Source: Naematelia aurantialba
Taxonomy: Eukaryota > Basidiomycota > Tremellomycetes > Tremellales > Naemateliaceae
Direction: 5' to 3'
DNA: 64,000 nt
Assembly (NCBI GenBank): GCA_021527695.1
Contig: JAKFAO010000006.1
Span: forward strand, 186,001 to 250,000
Position 1 is the first letter of the stretch. The number at the start of each line of letters is the position of its first letter. Below the pieces are notes generated by a model that was not told the origin of the DNA, did no database searches, and saw nothing but the letters and a program-made list of their open reading frames with translations. Shown here piece by piece: positions 23,219-35,426 of this stretch. A program made the translations under genes and the position numbers.

Positions 23219-24297
23219 GGCAAACGCGTCGCGTACCGCCGTTTCGCGCGAATTTGTAGTCACTCCCACCAGCCAACGAGACACCCAGACGCAGCAGCCA
23301 GCGTGACCCGATCTAATGACACGAGAGTAGAACGACGCTCAAGACCCGGTCCAAGATGGGTTGCTTCACAGCATCCGAATCGAAATATATTTTCGTATCC
23401 AGGCGACAACAGACGGCCATGACGCATGACGTCACGACTTTGCGCACACGTCCGTGCGCATACATAATCCAGCCTTGGCTGTGGTTTGCACTTGAGCGCG
23501 GCCCACTTGAGCGCAGCCTGCTCCTAGGCGGTTGACCAATGACCTCGGCTTACTCCAAGGGGACACATCAGACAGCTGGTGCGTTTGGCCCCCAGATAAT
23601 GCGGCGAATTGCCCGATTCTAGGGGACAGTCTTAGTCAACGTTCTCGAGCTCCTTTCGCAAGTCTTCGAGGAAACCTCGCCGCTGACTTGAGCAGACATA
23701 TGAAGGCGAGCTGCCGGAGGTCGCAGACCATAATTCCACCATCAAAGAAGGCAAAAGAAAGAAGGACCGATCGTTCATGGGAAACTGCCCGGATCCGTTG
23801 ATGGCCAGCAGGTCGCTTGGGTAATGGTCTGAAGAACCGGAGGAGGCGTCCGGGCCTCGGACTCAGACTCTGGTTTCGCTTTGCAACCAGTTGCGTGTAT
23901 ACTTTCATGCTGTGCGCAGCTTACTGGTCTTCTCACCACGACGAGACTTGTCCTAGCAGTCCCGTACGGGGTACACGGCCTTCCTTCCCCCGCAGAACAT
24001 CCCTGCTTTACAGTTCTCGGCAAATGTGCGCGAGGGCAACGCACGTTCTGCGAAAATTCCCTTTACTCCCGGGAAGACACCCGCAGCAACTCTCTGACAA
24101 GTACGGCGCGTTCATGGCAATTGGGTTCGAGGCGGTGAGGTCCGTTTCTCCGTCGGCCAAACCTAGAGCCCACGGCAGAGGTATAAAACACCCCCAGAAT
24201 TTCATCCTCTCACGACACAGTTCTTCATCACTCTACTACGATACAGGACCCCTCATTAATAGATCCTTGTTCTCAATTCTACATCTTGCAACGTACA
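23219..24297. promoter_or_regulatory. Bidirectional upstream region
   Basis: Between divergent starts of the conserved gene (-) and orphan gene A (+). No coding signal beyond short chance frames. A TATA box near the A side is listed separately. Confidence 0.4.
24182..24188 (+). promoter_or_regulatory. TATA box upstream of orphan gene A
   Basis: TATAAAA lies 110 bp before the ATG at 24298 and is followed by a CA-rich, pyrimidine-rich leader. This is the clearest core promoter in the window. Confidence 0.55.
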
Positions 24298-25598
24298 ATG
24301 TCCAGATCTTTGCGGTCCGAACTGGAGTCGACATTTCGGTCCATGAGACCGGGAGGAATGGTCGCTGTTAGAAACGAAGTGGATAGGACATTGTCCTTGT
24401 GGTGTGCTGGGCTTGGTCAAGAGGAGCCTCACAGGCAGGACCTGCTCAAAGAGTGAGTCGTGTGACAGACAATGGAAAACATGGAGAGGGCCCTGACGCT
24501 CCCCGAACAGGGTGGCGACCGTCAACGTAGCGCTTCGAATCAATGGGTATGAGATTCCCCAACAACTAGATCTCACCGCGGTGATCACTCACGGGATCGC
24601 TTCCGAGCTGCAGCAGCTACAGGAACTTCGAGGCCTACAAGCACAGTCCAATCCGAGAGTCTGGGCGACGTGAGTAGATTCCCTTGCATAATCACCCCTC
24701 GTGCCCGAGCTCCCCTCCATTCCTTGGCGAATTTCCCTTGTCTATTCAAGTATCTCTGTTCCCCTTCCCCTCTTCTCAAACGTATCTCTCTGTGTATGGG
24801 AGCGTTGACCAGCTCAATGGTAGGGGCTATGTAGCCCGTTTCATCTCGGGGCTCAAAGACAATCCTCATGCGCGCCGCGCCTGTAGAACTATGGTCGCCG
24901 AAGTGAACAGCTCCTACAAGGTCAAACAAAGTACCCGCTTCAGGCAGAAGTCGCTTGACGGGAAGTCTCATGACAGCACCATGGCATCACTTGGTGCCTC
25001 AAGTGAGCTTATGGGCTGGGCGTGGAACTGGGACGGCTCCCCAGAGAGCCAATCCGGATCGTCGTCGGTAGTTGATCCATCGGACTTTGGCGCTTTGGTG
25101 TCATCAGGACAATATAGCTCTCACTTTCCTGCAACGATGTCCCCCGCTAACAATGTTTCGCCTCCGATCATGAACTCGGACAATTCTGGCGCGTCGCCTT
25201 CGCTTTACGGCTCTGACTGGCCGACGTCAACCCAGCCCCAGGTCGGCAGGTCGCCGACGGACACATTGGAAGGAAGCAATACCAGACGCCGGACCCGAGT
25301 TCTGAAGATCAACACCGAATTGGACAAGGTCTTGGGTAACGTTCAGGCAGGCGCGGGCCATGATGCCTGGAGCCCGTCCACGTCGGTCTTGTCCGCTGGA
25401 ACATCGGGAACCTCTCCGTTCCTTCAGAATGCGCCAGCAGGGTCACCGTCTGAAGCGTTCGGAAGTCCCGGTCCGTCTTCTACCCCAGATATGTTTGGGA
25501 GTCCCAGCTCGTCTGCGTATTCACCGACTTGGTCCCCGGGGAGCCAGTCATTGAGCGACAATGAAGCTCGCCTTGCGCGGATGCTGTTTGGCAATTGA
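24298..25598 (+). CDS. Orphan family gene A, 362 aa
   Basis: Exons 24298-24452, 24511-24669, 24824-25598; both introns fall in phase 2 and the total is 363 codons with stop. The N-terminus contains VRNEVDRTLSLWCAGLG, matched by VENDGLDCMTMWCNSLG in gene B. Exon 2 is a leucine-rich helical stretch (SELQQLQELRGLQAQ) ending NPRVWAT. Exon 3 starts with a basic, helical block (ARRACRTMVAEV, TRFRQKSLDGK) and becomes a long Ser/Pro/Gly-rich disordered tail with a basic patch NTRRRTRVLKI. No signal peptide. The basic block vaguely recalls the end of a homeodomain (RFRQKS), but the WFxNxR core is absent, so I do not call it one. Confidence 0.65.
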
Positions 25599-26381
25599 AT
25601 TGCGCGGCGATGTGAGTTGATGGAACATGACTCTTACGAGCTGCTCTGTGTGTAAGGGCTTTGATTGGTACCATTCTGAGGAGTCTCACCACCCTCTGAT
25701 GTTTATTTGGACAATGCATGAATGGAGCTTCGGTACAGGGTGTCCGAGGCGGGCTCCCCAGAGCCGACAGCCGCTCTCAAGCGACTCTCAACGAAGGGGG
25801 ATGTCAATGCTTTCAGGCGCTGTGTATTCGGCTCGAGTACCAGGATCTTCCGTCCTAAGTCTCACAACACACCACTGTACAGTACATACCTATTCATCCG
25901 TATCCTCACCTCTCTTGGGGATTGTTCTTGTGCGGGACCAATTGGCAGCCGAGTGGCAAGAAAATATACTCTGCGGGGACTTCTTAGACTAGGTTCAAAA
26001 CTTAAGGTTGTAAACTAGGGAAGCCGTAAGGCCTACAGCTTGTGGTCAAGTGCTGACGGCCGAAAGGAGGATGGTCATCTTCGGCAGGATAGGCTGCCAG
26101 ACAGAAGTTCTGTCTTTGCTTTGATGGGCTTGTCGAAGGCGATGTCGGAAGGCCAATGTTTAGACTCAGTATTCAACCCGGCCGGGGCCAGCAGCCGTTC
26201 GAAGGCCCCCGGCATCCTCGCGAGCAGTAGTTTGCCTCGATGCGAAGGCCTGAAAGGCGTTATTTAGCGCTCGATCTGCTTGCTCTTGTCGCACTCTCAG
26301 AACGTGTTCAGAAACCTCTTCGACGCACGTACTGCACAAACATTTCGCCACTGACTATCGTGAGATACGGCACAGCCCGGC
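25599..26381. other. Intergenic between orphan genes A and B
   Basis: No gene seen; short frames on both strands lack splice-supported extensions. Presumably the 3' region of A and promoter of B. Confidence 0.35.
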
Positions 26382-27401
26382 ATGTCCTTCTTGTACCGCC
26401 TCCGGCCGGAAGTCTATCTAGGTTCCCAACAAGTATGGACGACTTTGGCGACATCAGCCGAGAACGTGTGGACGGTGGAAAATGACGGCCTCGACTGCAT
26501 GACAATGTGGTGCAACAGCCTGGGAATTTCTTCCGGGATCCATCATCAGCAGCTCGAAGAGTGAGACCGCTTGTCCTGCTTTCGAAGCGCCGCTGCCTGC
26601 CGCTCATGCCGCTTTTACAGACTTACAACGTTGGTCCTGGCTGCTTGGGAGACAGGCGATGCTTTTCAGAACGAACTCGATGTCTCGAGATACGTCCCAG
26701 AGCGGCTGTTACTTCCTTTGCGACCCTCGCTGCTGCCAGAACCGTCGTTCGACATGAACACATGGGCAAGGTATGTCCTCATTGGCTGTTCTTTACTTGC
26801 ATCTCCTCGCCCTCTGGCCCAGCTGACACTGTGCAGGTCTGTCAGGCACGATTTTGCGGTCTTTTGCAGTGAAGCAGTGGCGGTAGAGAGATACCGATCG
26901 TTGATGGCCCAGCTGAGTGTTGCCACCTCGCTACGGGCCTCTGTGGCCACCCGAAAGAGAGCCAGACAAGACGATTACCAACCCGACGATCTCCAGTGGT
27001 CACTTTCGGGAAGCAGCACATCAAGTCCCGCTGCGACGACGTCACTAGCGCGCGATCAGTCCGACGACGAAAGGAACTTGCCCTCTGCGACATTATCGTT
27101 CAGTACCAAAAGGAAGATGATACCTCCACCGCTGGACCTCAGCGGCACGGGAACCTGTGACTTCCCTTCAAATCAACAGATGCTGCGACCAGAGCCGCAA
27201 ATGGCATCAACCTCGAACCACACAGACGTGGAGTTGTCAGATTCTGACGTCGAGAGGATTTCAACGCAGGGATATCGACGAGCGATGACTGGGACTTCAG
27301 AGTTCCATTCACCGTCCCCATTCGTGGTTGGGAATCTGGTTTTGAGTCCGGATCATGAGATGGATGATATATATAGAGTCTCGATGGGGCAAGGTCCATG
27401 A
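26382..27401 (+). CDS. Orphan family gene B, 297 aa
   Basis: Exons 26382-26560, 26621-26770, 26837-27401; both introns are phase 2, as in gene A, and exon 2 is of similar length (150 versus 159 nt). Exon 1 ends CMTMWCNSLGISSGIHHQQL, aligning with gene A's LSLWCAGLG block. Exon 2 ends with DMNTWAR, matching gene A's RVWAT position. Exon 3 begins VRHDFAVFCSEAVAVERYRS and has a basic stretch (ATRKRARQDD), then a Ser/Pro-rich acidic tail. No recognised domain, signal peptide or membrane segment. The start ATG at 26382 is the most upstream consistent with the alignment; alternative starts are possible. Confidence 0.62.
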
Positions 27402-28318
27402 AGGGCGAATGAATGCCTGGTCGCTTGACGGATTATGGGCCATGGTCGAGAGCACGGCGCTAGTCTGATCGTATCTGTTTCGACTTGTCCTTGACTTTTG
27501 TCGTTGGGTGTCTCTTTGACATCCATTCACATGGCACAGTCTGCACAGTGGCACTTTCGTATCCCAACAAAAATAACCCAGAGTGCGATACTCTCTTCTC
27601 ATGGGAGAAACATGAACCCCAGCGTTTGCCGCTGCTTATATACTCCTGGTCGTAAGCTTCCGTGGAGGGACGAATTGGGCTTGGATCGGTCAAGAGGAAT
27701 GCGACGGGCTTTCCGTCAGAACATTTGAGGAACAGCTCACTCCTCCACGCTATAGGTTCGCTGTCACCAGGATTGCTTCGGGCTGGCCGCCTTCAATAGC
27801 ACCATTAGATCCATCCCGGTTGAGACCTACACAGCGTAGTTCGTTCAACTGAGTTAACTACTGTAGCTTGTCTTTTTGCCACTTCAGGACAAGGACGCTT
27901 CATGCATTCCCTCTGTGATGACGGTCCTGACTTCTGTCTAGTGTTGTTTCTTCTTCTTCTCAGGTGTTACCATGACCAATCACGAGAAGGCTAGCGGCTG
28001 GCTCCCACACCCTACAGCCCACTCACCCCGTAGAGGTTCACCCTCCCTTCATCGATGCTATGAGAACTTGGGTAACGGAGAGAATCTCTGGCGTAGAGAA
28101 GCAGCTTCTCCGGGCCTTCTCCGGTCAGAATGGGCGGTGTTTTCTGCCACTCTTTTCATCGGTCTCGCCTGTGTTCTGGTTGAGCCTTTCACCCCGAATC
28201 CCTGGGATCGACCAGCGGCTCGCCGCTTCCCATGACGTGCCCAGTTCAAGAGTCATAAGGAGGGCTACTAGGACCACATAGCGTTCATTTGTCGCCACTA
28301 GCACGAACAGCCTCCAGC
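27402..28318. other. Intergenic between orphan genes B and C
   Basis: About 0.9 kb with no supported gene. A pyrimidine stretch at 27945-27962 (ttgtttcttcttcttctc) is present. Confidence 0.35.
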
Positions 28319-29798
28319 ATGTCCCGATCAGCCATAAGTGACGAAGAGAACCCGTTGCACTCATATTTGAGTCAGCTCGGCATTTCCAATACGTCGATGT
28401 ACGCGCCAATCGCGAGGTAAGGAGGCAACGGTCGTGGAAATCGCTTACATGCGTGTCGTGAGGTTCATAGCTCGCTACGAGGCTGAAGAGTGGTACCTTC
28501 GTGAAAGGGGGGACCCTGACCCTACTAGGCGCACTCCAGACATTATCAAGACTATGCCTCCAGAAGTGCGCCGCAGTGTTCCCACTGGCTGTCCTTTTCC
28601 TCAGCATTTGTATGGTGATCTACCTGCCAACCATTACCGGTGAGTGACATGCAGTCCGAGCCCATCGATGCTGAAATTTCCGCCCGCCGCCCGCTCTTCT
28701 CCCCTTGCACCAACCCCAGCCATGTGAGGAGGTGCTATGATTCACACATGGAAGATTATCGTCTCAGAGATGTGGCCCTCGCGGCCGTCGGCATGTGGAG
28801 ACACGCCGTCGCTTCTGACGCCGGGATTGATATGTCAGATTCGTCACGTATGGGTGATCCATCGGAGCAAGTATGTGACTACCTCAGATTCCACTACACA
28901 AGATTGACGCGGCTAGGGACCTCCTCATGGAAGATCTGGTGATCAAACGCGCCATTCTGAAAGTTCTGACGGGCAATTCCCTGGCGACCAAAGACGCCGT
29001 TCTTGGGGTTCTGACAACTCTTGGGGGACACTTCCATCCGATGGCGAAGAGGTTTGACCGCTGCATTGATGAGACTGACGTTCACGCCGTAGACAAGCCC
29101 TCCCGTGTCTCCAGCATCACCCATTAATCCCAGAGGAGCTTCGCAGCGTCATGAGATCGCAGACACACTGAGCAGCCTCGTAGAGCCAGGTGAAGAGCCA
29201 ATAACCCGGCCTTCGGGGCCGATCCCAGGAGGAGTGTTTGGTGCGGCTACACCACAGTTTCCGCTTCTTTCCAGTGGGGTACACCGTAAGTGGAAAGCTT
29301 GACACCTGCCCTTAGCCCCTCCGCTAAGGAACGGTAGGCTCTCGAGGTGCGGCTGCAACATCGTCAGTGCCCCATGGGTACCCAGCGGCGGCCGCCACGT
29401 ACCAACCTGGCCCACCTTTGAGCGCAAATCCTGCGAATCCCTGGACCTCTACGGGTAGGCAGTCGGCGACGGGTAGAGATCAGCCTCACGCCTACTCTTT
29501 CCCATATGGGGAGCAAACCTACGGTTCTGGCGGTCCGCAGTCGGTAGCTGGAGGGAGAAACAGCACTCAGCGCTCCGACCCGTACTTCAATCCCCACCTT
29601 GCCTATGCTCATTCCCGTGGAACTTCTGCATATCCAGCGGGGTCGTCACATCATGGAGCCTCTTCCAGCTCTACGTGGCACGTTATTCCTCCTGGAGTTC
29701 CTGCTGCTCCTGATTTCCGACATCCGCCAAGGAACAGTACAAATAGTTCTCACTCCCGGTTTCGAAGTCAAGGTGGCAGTGCCAGCTATGGATCTTGA
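28319..29798 (+). CDS. Orphan family gene C (3' model uncertain)
   Basis: Exons 28319-28416, 28463-28639 and 28720-28870 are well supported; the first two introns are phase 2, as in genes A and B. Exon 1 holds LSQLGISNTSMYAPIAR, like LGISSG in gene B. Exon 3 starts HVRRCYDSHMEDYRLRD at the position of gene B's VRHDF block. Downstream, a frame beginning IDAARDLLMEDL (28903) either stops at 29127 or splices, using a CTGAC branch site and acceptor at 29090, into a Pro-rich exon, which then splices at about 29289/29361 into a Gly/Pro/Ser/Tyr-rich exon ending at 29798. The 32-bp intron at 28871-28902 is very short. No recognised domain. Confidence 0.5.
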
Positions 29799-30611
29799 TC
29801 TCGCCCAGAAGAGACAGTTACTGCCATCAGGAAGACGGTATGAACTGGGCACGAACGAACTGAAGTCGCCTTCTTTCTCTGTGATGCTAATCCATGTGAA
29901 GTTCAAAGTTACCTGTTTGAGCTCTCTCTTTGCGGGATATCCCAACTGCCCACATCCTGACCTGACAGTTGAGAGCACTGAAGTAGATGGAGGATGACAT
30001 GAGGGATGCTCTAGGTGTTATCTCCTTGGCAACCCCTAGCCTGTCCCCTTCGCACCTTCGTTCCCCGTCAGGAAGCCTCTGCGTGGACTGAGTCTCGATC
30101 GAGAACGGGACATTGCGCAGGTTGAAGACCGCACAACAACTTTCATGGGAGTCTGCAGGGCGAGCTAACCCCTCATAGCGGTTTTGCTTGTGCGAGAATG
30201 CGCTGTTGTGTGTTTGTGATGGGATGGCAATATACTCACCGGGTTCACGGACCAGAACGGCTCAACTCACTGGGAGTTTCAGAGAGGTACCTGAGCTTGT
30301 TAGCAGCGTGTTCTGACAAGCATCAGTCCTGAGCATAAAGGTGTTATGTTGGCCCTGTCTTGCATAGTAGTAACTATTCATTGTCAGTGAAATATGATGA
30401 AAGTGATCCTATCCAAGGAGCAGTCCACATTAAATACCCGGCGTATCAATGCGGGCGCGTCATTCCTGCCAGCTTGGCTTGCTGCTGCATTCACTGGCAT
30501 ATTCCCCATTTCGGTACATCGCTCCTTGACAAACACGCAGGACTGAAGGGCTGGCAGTAGTATACAAGGGTCTAGCTTCACTGACTGTATTGGCTTGCGT
30601 GGCGAGTGAAG
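29799..30611. other. Intergenic upstream of SEC5
   Basis: About 0.8 kb with no supported gene; presumed SEC5 promoter and 3' region of orphan gene C. Confidence 0.4.
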
Positions 30612-33600
30612 ATGAGCAGAAGGGATGTGGACGAAGCAGCTCGTGAGTCGTCCCGTTGCTTGAGCACCTTCGCCGGTCGCTCAACCATTCTAGTGCTCAA
30701 GTTGTACGGTATCGCATCTACCAATCCAAAGGTATGGGAGGACGTGAACCACGAGATCGAGGGACCGCTGGCTGGGACGATGACTGGGGAGGATGGAGGA
30801 CTTGCAGAGGAGACTGATCCGCTGGGCATCAGACCCAAGCTTTCGAGGTTTGTCTGTGCAACAAAGGGTGTCTCATGGTGTCGTAGGTCGGCCAGCTTCG
30901 ATATCAAGACGCGCAAGTCTGCTTTCCTGGAATCGATGCATAGCTGACCACAAGCAGGTGCAGCCATGTCCCTATCATCAAAGGCCTTTGATCCCAAGGT
31001 CTTTCTCTCCGCCCAACATCCAGATGCAGATTACCAAACCCTGCAACGCGGCATCGCACACCTCGAACGGGCCATCGAGTCGCGCTCAGAAGCGGTTCGT
31101 ATCTTGGTAGAAGAGAACTTTGATCGTTTCGTGGCTGTCAAGGCGTCAAGTGATATAGTGTACAAGGATATGAAAGAGGGCTTCCTCGCCGAGGACACGG
31201 ATCATGGGACTCGAGAGCTCAGAGAGATATTCAAGAGTGAGCAGTAGCTCACGATGGAATGATCGGCACTCGTACTAAGAGAGCGTAGTCGCCGCACACA
31301 GGTCTGACCAAGTCTTCCTCCCTGTCCTTGAGAACGCGGTCAAAGCTCAGAAGCTCCGCTCGACTCTCGGTGTCTTCGAGAAGTCCAAGTTCCTCTTCAA
31401 CCTCCCAGGCCAGCTCTTGGACTCCCTCCAAGCTGTGAGTCAGCTACGACTGCGCGACTGCTCATGCTGACGCTCTTATAGGGCAAGTATGACCAGGCCC
31501 TCCGTGACTACAAGAAGGGCTCCTTCCTCAATACCTCAAGGTCTGGCCAGCTCATTCCTGGCCTCGCCGCAGATACACCTCAACAGAAAGAGCAGCAGAG
31601 GCGGATCTTCGATAAGGTCTGGACATCGGTCGAGAAGATCATGGAAGAAATGCGGGCCAAGCTGGACGAGACGCTCAAGGATCATGCGAGACCCATTGAA
31701 GAGCAGGAGCGGACCATCGAGTACGTGCTCCCAGATCGCTCGGGAATAGTGGAGTCTGACCAGGCGCAGGATTCTGATCGACCTCGAGGGCTCGGATGAA
31801 CCTGCTTGGGCGTATCTTGAATATCAACATGCTCACATCATGGACACTATGCGACGGATATACAAACTGGAGGAGGAGAAGGTCAAGGGTAAGTCTTCTG
31901 AGGTACTACACTCAGTGTGCTGACGAAGCCAGCCGACATTCGCAAGGCTGCTGAGCAGCCGTCTTCGTCCAATTTTGCGATATACATCCTGAAGAAACAA
32001 CTGGCCGTACCCGAATACCAGATGAACAGCGCAGCTCGTAAGGCGCCTTGAAAGTGCCCCGAGACTGATATTCCCAGCCACATCCTACGAAGCCGCTTGG
32101 CTGGCGATCCAACATCTCGTCAAGCAATTATCTGATTATGTTACACGATCCCTGCCGGGATTCTGGAAGATTGCTAAAGCCTGTATGGATGGGAAATACA
32201 GACGTGTAAGTTTATTGGAAGCAGGGTGAGGAATACAAGCTCAGTGTCTGTAGCGCGATTCGACAGGCAGCCTTACTGCGACTCGACGACCCGCTTCAGC
32301 ATGTAGAAGCATGGCACTGGAGATCATCAAATTGTACAACACCAGTCTGTCTCAATTCTTCACGTTGTCCGATATCGCCTTGGCCGAATCGGTTGTCCGG
32401 AAGGAGGGCGAAGATCCGCCTATACCACCGTTTGTCCCAAATGGTACAACTGTCCTGACAGCCTGCTACTTTTCCGAAAAGATAGTAGAAGAGGTCACGG
32501 AGTGTGCTGGAGAGCTAGCCGCTGTGGATGTGAGTAGTGAAGCGGGAAGCGGGTTACGCGGAATGCTGGATTCACTGCGCTGGAGGTTCGAAGAGGTTGT
32601 CGCTGCGACTTGGGCGCGCGACTCGCGTATCCTCCATCAGCTTGAGGATTGGCAACCGAGCTCCTCCGCGGTCAAAGGGTCTTCGCGATACCTCGACCTC
32701 ATAGTGGATTTCCAGACGCGGGTGATCGGGTCGGCGAGGAAGATTGCGAGTCGCACCGGTGAGAAGGAAGCGCTGCCCGGCAACTTTAAGCGGCGGATCA
32801 AGGAGAACTGGGTGGATACGCTTTGTTTCTTGTTTGATGGTCTCTTGAACTCGGCGATGGCGCCAGGTGAATCTGCGGGTGGCCGGAAGATGATGAGGAG
32901 GGCCAGTACACGAGTCACAGTCATCAAAGATGTCGTGAGTTCAGAGTCCTGGGTGTTGATCACTCTGCTGATCCCCTCGAAGGAAACACGCTTGTTGCTC
33001 ACACTGGCAAAATTCGAGCGACTGAGAGCGTCCATTTTACCGGATGCGATCTCTCGGGTTGGCAAGCTGCTCGAGCTCGATATGGCGAAAGACCAAGGGC
33101 TCCTGATGGAGGTCGTCGAGAACATGGACGAGATGGTGTTTGAGGACTATATCAAGCGAAGGTCAGAAGCACTCGTCACAGCCATCCACGGTGGAATACT
33201 GGACAGCGGTATTGACTGGCTAAATACTTCCAAGCCAACTGGTGAGTGTGTAACGTGTCTCCAGGGGCGACATACTGAGCCATTGTGTACAGAGGTCCGA
33301 CCCTATATGCACCGCACGATCCTCTTGCTCGTCGAAGCTCATGCCAGGATCAACGAAGTCGCACCGGGGCTGGTGACAAGAGTGTTAGAAGCGCTGGTTA
33401 ATGGGGTCACACATATTGCGCTCGGTGCTTTCCAGCAGATCCCCAAGTTTGGTACCGGTGGGATGTTGACGGTCAGTGTCGTGTCAGGTCGCCAAGTCGT
33501 AGCTGAATAAGAGCATCAGGCGACTCTTGAGATTGAGTTCTTACATCAGTCGGTGAATCAATATGTTACTGCGCAAGCCAACGATACCCTGTCCAAGATA

Positions 33601-33780
33601 TACGATACGATATCACAGGCATATCGCCGACAGAAGAGCTCGGATGACTTCCAGCGAGAACTGGAGGGTCTGAAGAAGTTGTTGAGTGATTCCAGGCGGG
33701 CGACGGGCATGGAGACCTTGTGCTTCAAGGCGCGCAAGGAGGAACGGCCGGCGCCATCGAGGGAGCCATCAGGTATATGA
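30612..33780 (+). CDS. SEC5: Exocyst complex component SEC5
   Basis: Subunit of the octameric exocyst, which tethers secretory vesicles at the plasma membrane. Twelve exons give 862 aa: 30612-30642, 30694-30855, 30958-31236, 31289-31434, 31482-31720, 31770-31888, 31933-32037, 32078-32205, 32254-32934, 32983-33241, 33293-33471, 33520-33780. Family blocks: [18 protein letters not shown] at the N-terminus, [48 protein letters not shown] and [13 protein letters not shown]. The rest is helical, as expected for a CATCHR-type tether. The donor of intron 2 at 30855 was chosen by frame; an alternative at 30848 does not join in frame. The stop is 45 bp from the URA4 stop. Confidence 0.9.
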
Positions 33781-33825
33781 GCGGTGGCAGATGATGACTG
33801 GATGTACTGCATGCACTGCGCTTTA

Positions 33826-35148
33826 TCATTGAGAGATGGCCCATTCCAAGTCCTTCCCGGCCCAGAATGGCACGACCTCGACGCCCGCTTGGCCTCTCAG
33901 TATCCCCGGTACTTTCGTCTTCACCCTCTTCAGCGTCACACTCTGACCCTCCGCTGCATGCTCTCGGTAAAACTTCCGTCCATGGGCACTGACGAAGCCC
34001 TCGAGTTGATCGAGCGCGCCAAAGCTTTCCAGAAGCATAGCGACAAGCGGCACGAGAAACGGACTAGTGTACACGCCGGCAGCACAGGGGCTGGGTTCGC
34101 CCTCGTCGGTCAGTCCTGGCGCTTTGCTGCTCGTCGGATGGGGAGCGCTGTCGGAGCCCAGGAAGAACTTGGGGTTCCCGCTCTTCACTGCATCCTGGAG
34201 CGCCTGCCGGTCTTTGGGCTCCTTGGCGAGCGGCTTGCAGAAATGATGGGGCTGGGGAGCGACCGTGTCGATGGTCAGCCACAGGTGGTGGGCGGTGATG
34301 GTGCAAGCGACGTTGGGCGGCAAGGCCGCGACGGTCGAGATGGCCTCGGCCGTCGTGGCGTGTTCCAAGACGATGCGGAGCTGAGGGAAATCGTGTGCGA
34401 GCTTGGTCAAGTGGGTCAGGAAGTGTTTTTCGGCATTCAGGATGGAGATGTTCTGCCAAGACCACCGCGTCAGTCGATTCACAGAGGCTCAGGTGTGGCG
34501 AGAGCGTGGGCAGCGTACTTTTGCTGGATCACTAGGTACCTCTCCATGGAGGTTGAGCACCAGGCCTTCTTCCTCCATGGCCTTGAAGACAGGGTAGTAG
34601 ACCGAGTAATCCTCGATTCCAGAGTTGCTGTTTGTCGTCACGCCGCGCGGATACGACTTGACGCCTTTTATCTCAGTCAGCACCACACCGCCACGTCTGC
34701 GACAAGACGATCCGTGCTGTGAAGATAGCACTCAATTGCAGGTACGGTACTGTCGAGCGCACCTTTGATTCCCGCCTTGGCGGCTGTGCGGATCTCGTCG
34801 GGCGTGACATCGGGATGCAGGTACAGCGTCATGAGCCACTGCGTGTGTGGGTCTATCCGCTCCAGCTCGGCTCTGTACTCGAGCGCCCGTGCCGTCGACG
34901 TGATGGGTGGGACGAGGTTTGGCTGGACGCATCGGTCTGCATACGGAGCTCTACGAACGAGGCGATTGGACATACCATCACATACGCGGTGCGGATGCCG
35001 CCCTGCGCAACATGCGGTGTAACCAGCTCGCACATTGCGCCCTGGCGCACGTGGACATGGAAGCTGAAGTGCGCTCAGCGTCCCAGTCCACCCAGCAGGA
35101 AGGAGGAGCGCACTCAGCAGGGGATGGAAGCGTGATCGTGTCTGACAT
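33826..35148 (-). CDS. URA4: Dihydroorotase
   Basis: Third step of pyrimidine synthesis: reversible cyclisation of carbamoyl aspartate to dihydroorotate; a zinc metalloenzyme of the cytosol. Exons: 35114-35148, 34976-35063, 34763-34922, 34519-34664, 33826-34452; 351 aa, the usual length for monofunctional PyrC/URA4. Metal and active-site motifs in order: DFHVHVRQG; GVKSYPRG (carbamylated Lys); LNLHGEV; LEHATT; ITAHHL; LGSDSAPH. The first exon encodes only 11 complete codons (MSDTITLPSPA). The start lies 43 bp from the end of the Harbinger transposon, so the native promoter may have been displaced. Confidence 0.95.
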
Positions 35149-35191
35149 GATCTTGCTTGTCGTACAGTCCAGCCAAAATGTCAACGATAAT

Positions 35192-35207
35192 AGGGGTAGT
35201 CAATTGC
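35192..35207 (+). repeat. Left terminal inverted repeat
   Basis: AGGGGTAGTCAATTGC; the exact reverse complement occurs at 38801-38816. Confidence 0.93.
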
Positions 35208-35426
35208 CAAAGGACCCATTACGATTTCAATATTGAAGATTTGACAGCCCTGTCTTACCATTACGATTTGGCATATTACGTAACATATTACGTAAGATGT
35301 GCCTGAGATTTGATCCCGCTGTTTACCATCTCGTCTCGCATCTCATTCAACCATTACAACCATATACGTCTTTCTTGTCTCATATCTCAGGTAAATCTCA
35401 TGCTACATGCTTGAGATCTTGAGAGT

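Noticed and set aside
24846..25000. Homeodomain in orphan gene A
   Set aside because: Only a weak RFRQKS resemblance; the invariant WFxN core and helix spacing are absent.
30892..30947. Alternative SEC5 exon reading [15 protein letters not shown]
   Set aside because: Including it ends at a stop before the [10 protein letters not shown] block; the model with intron 30856-30957 keeps the frame.
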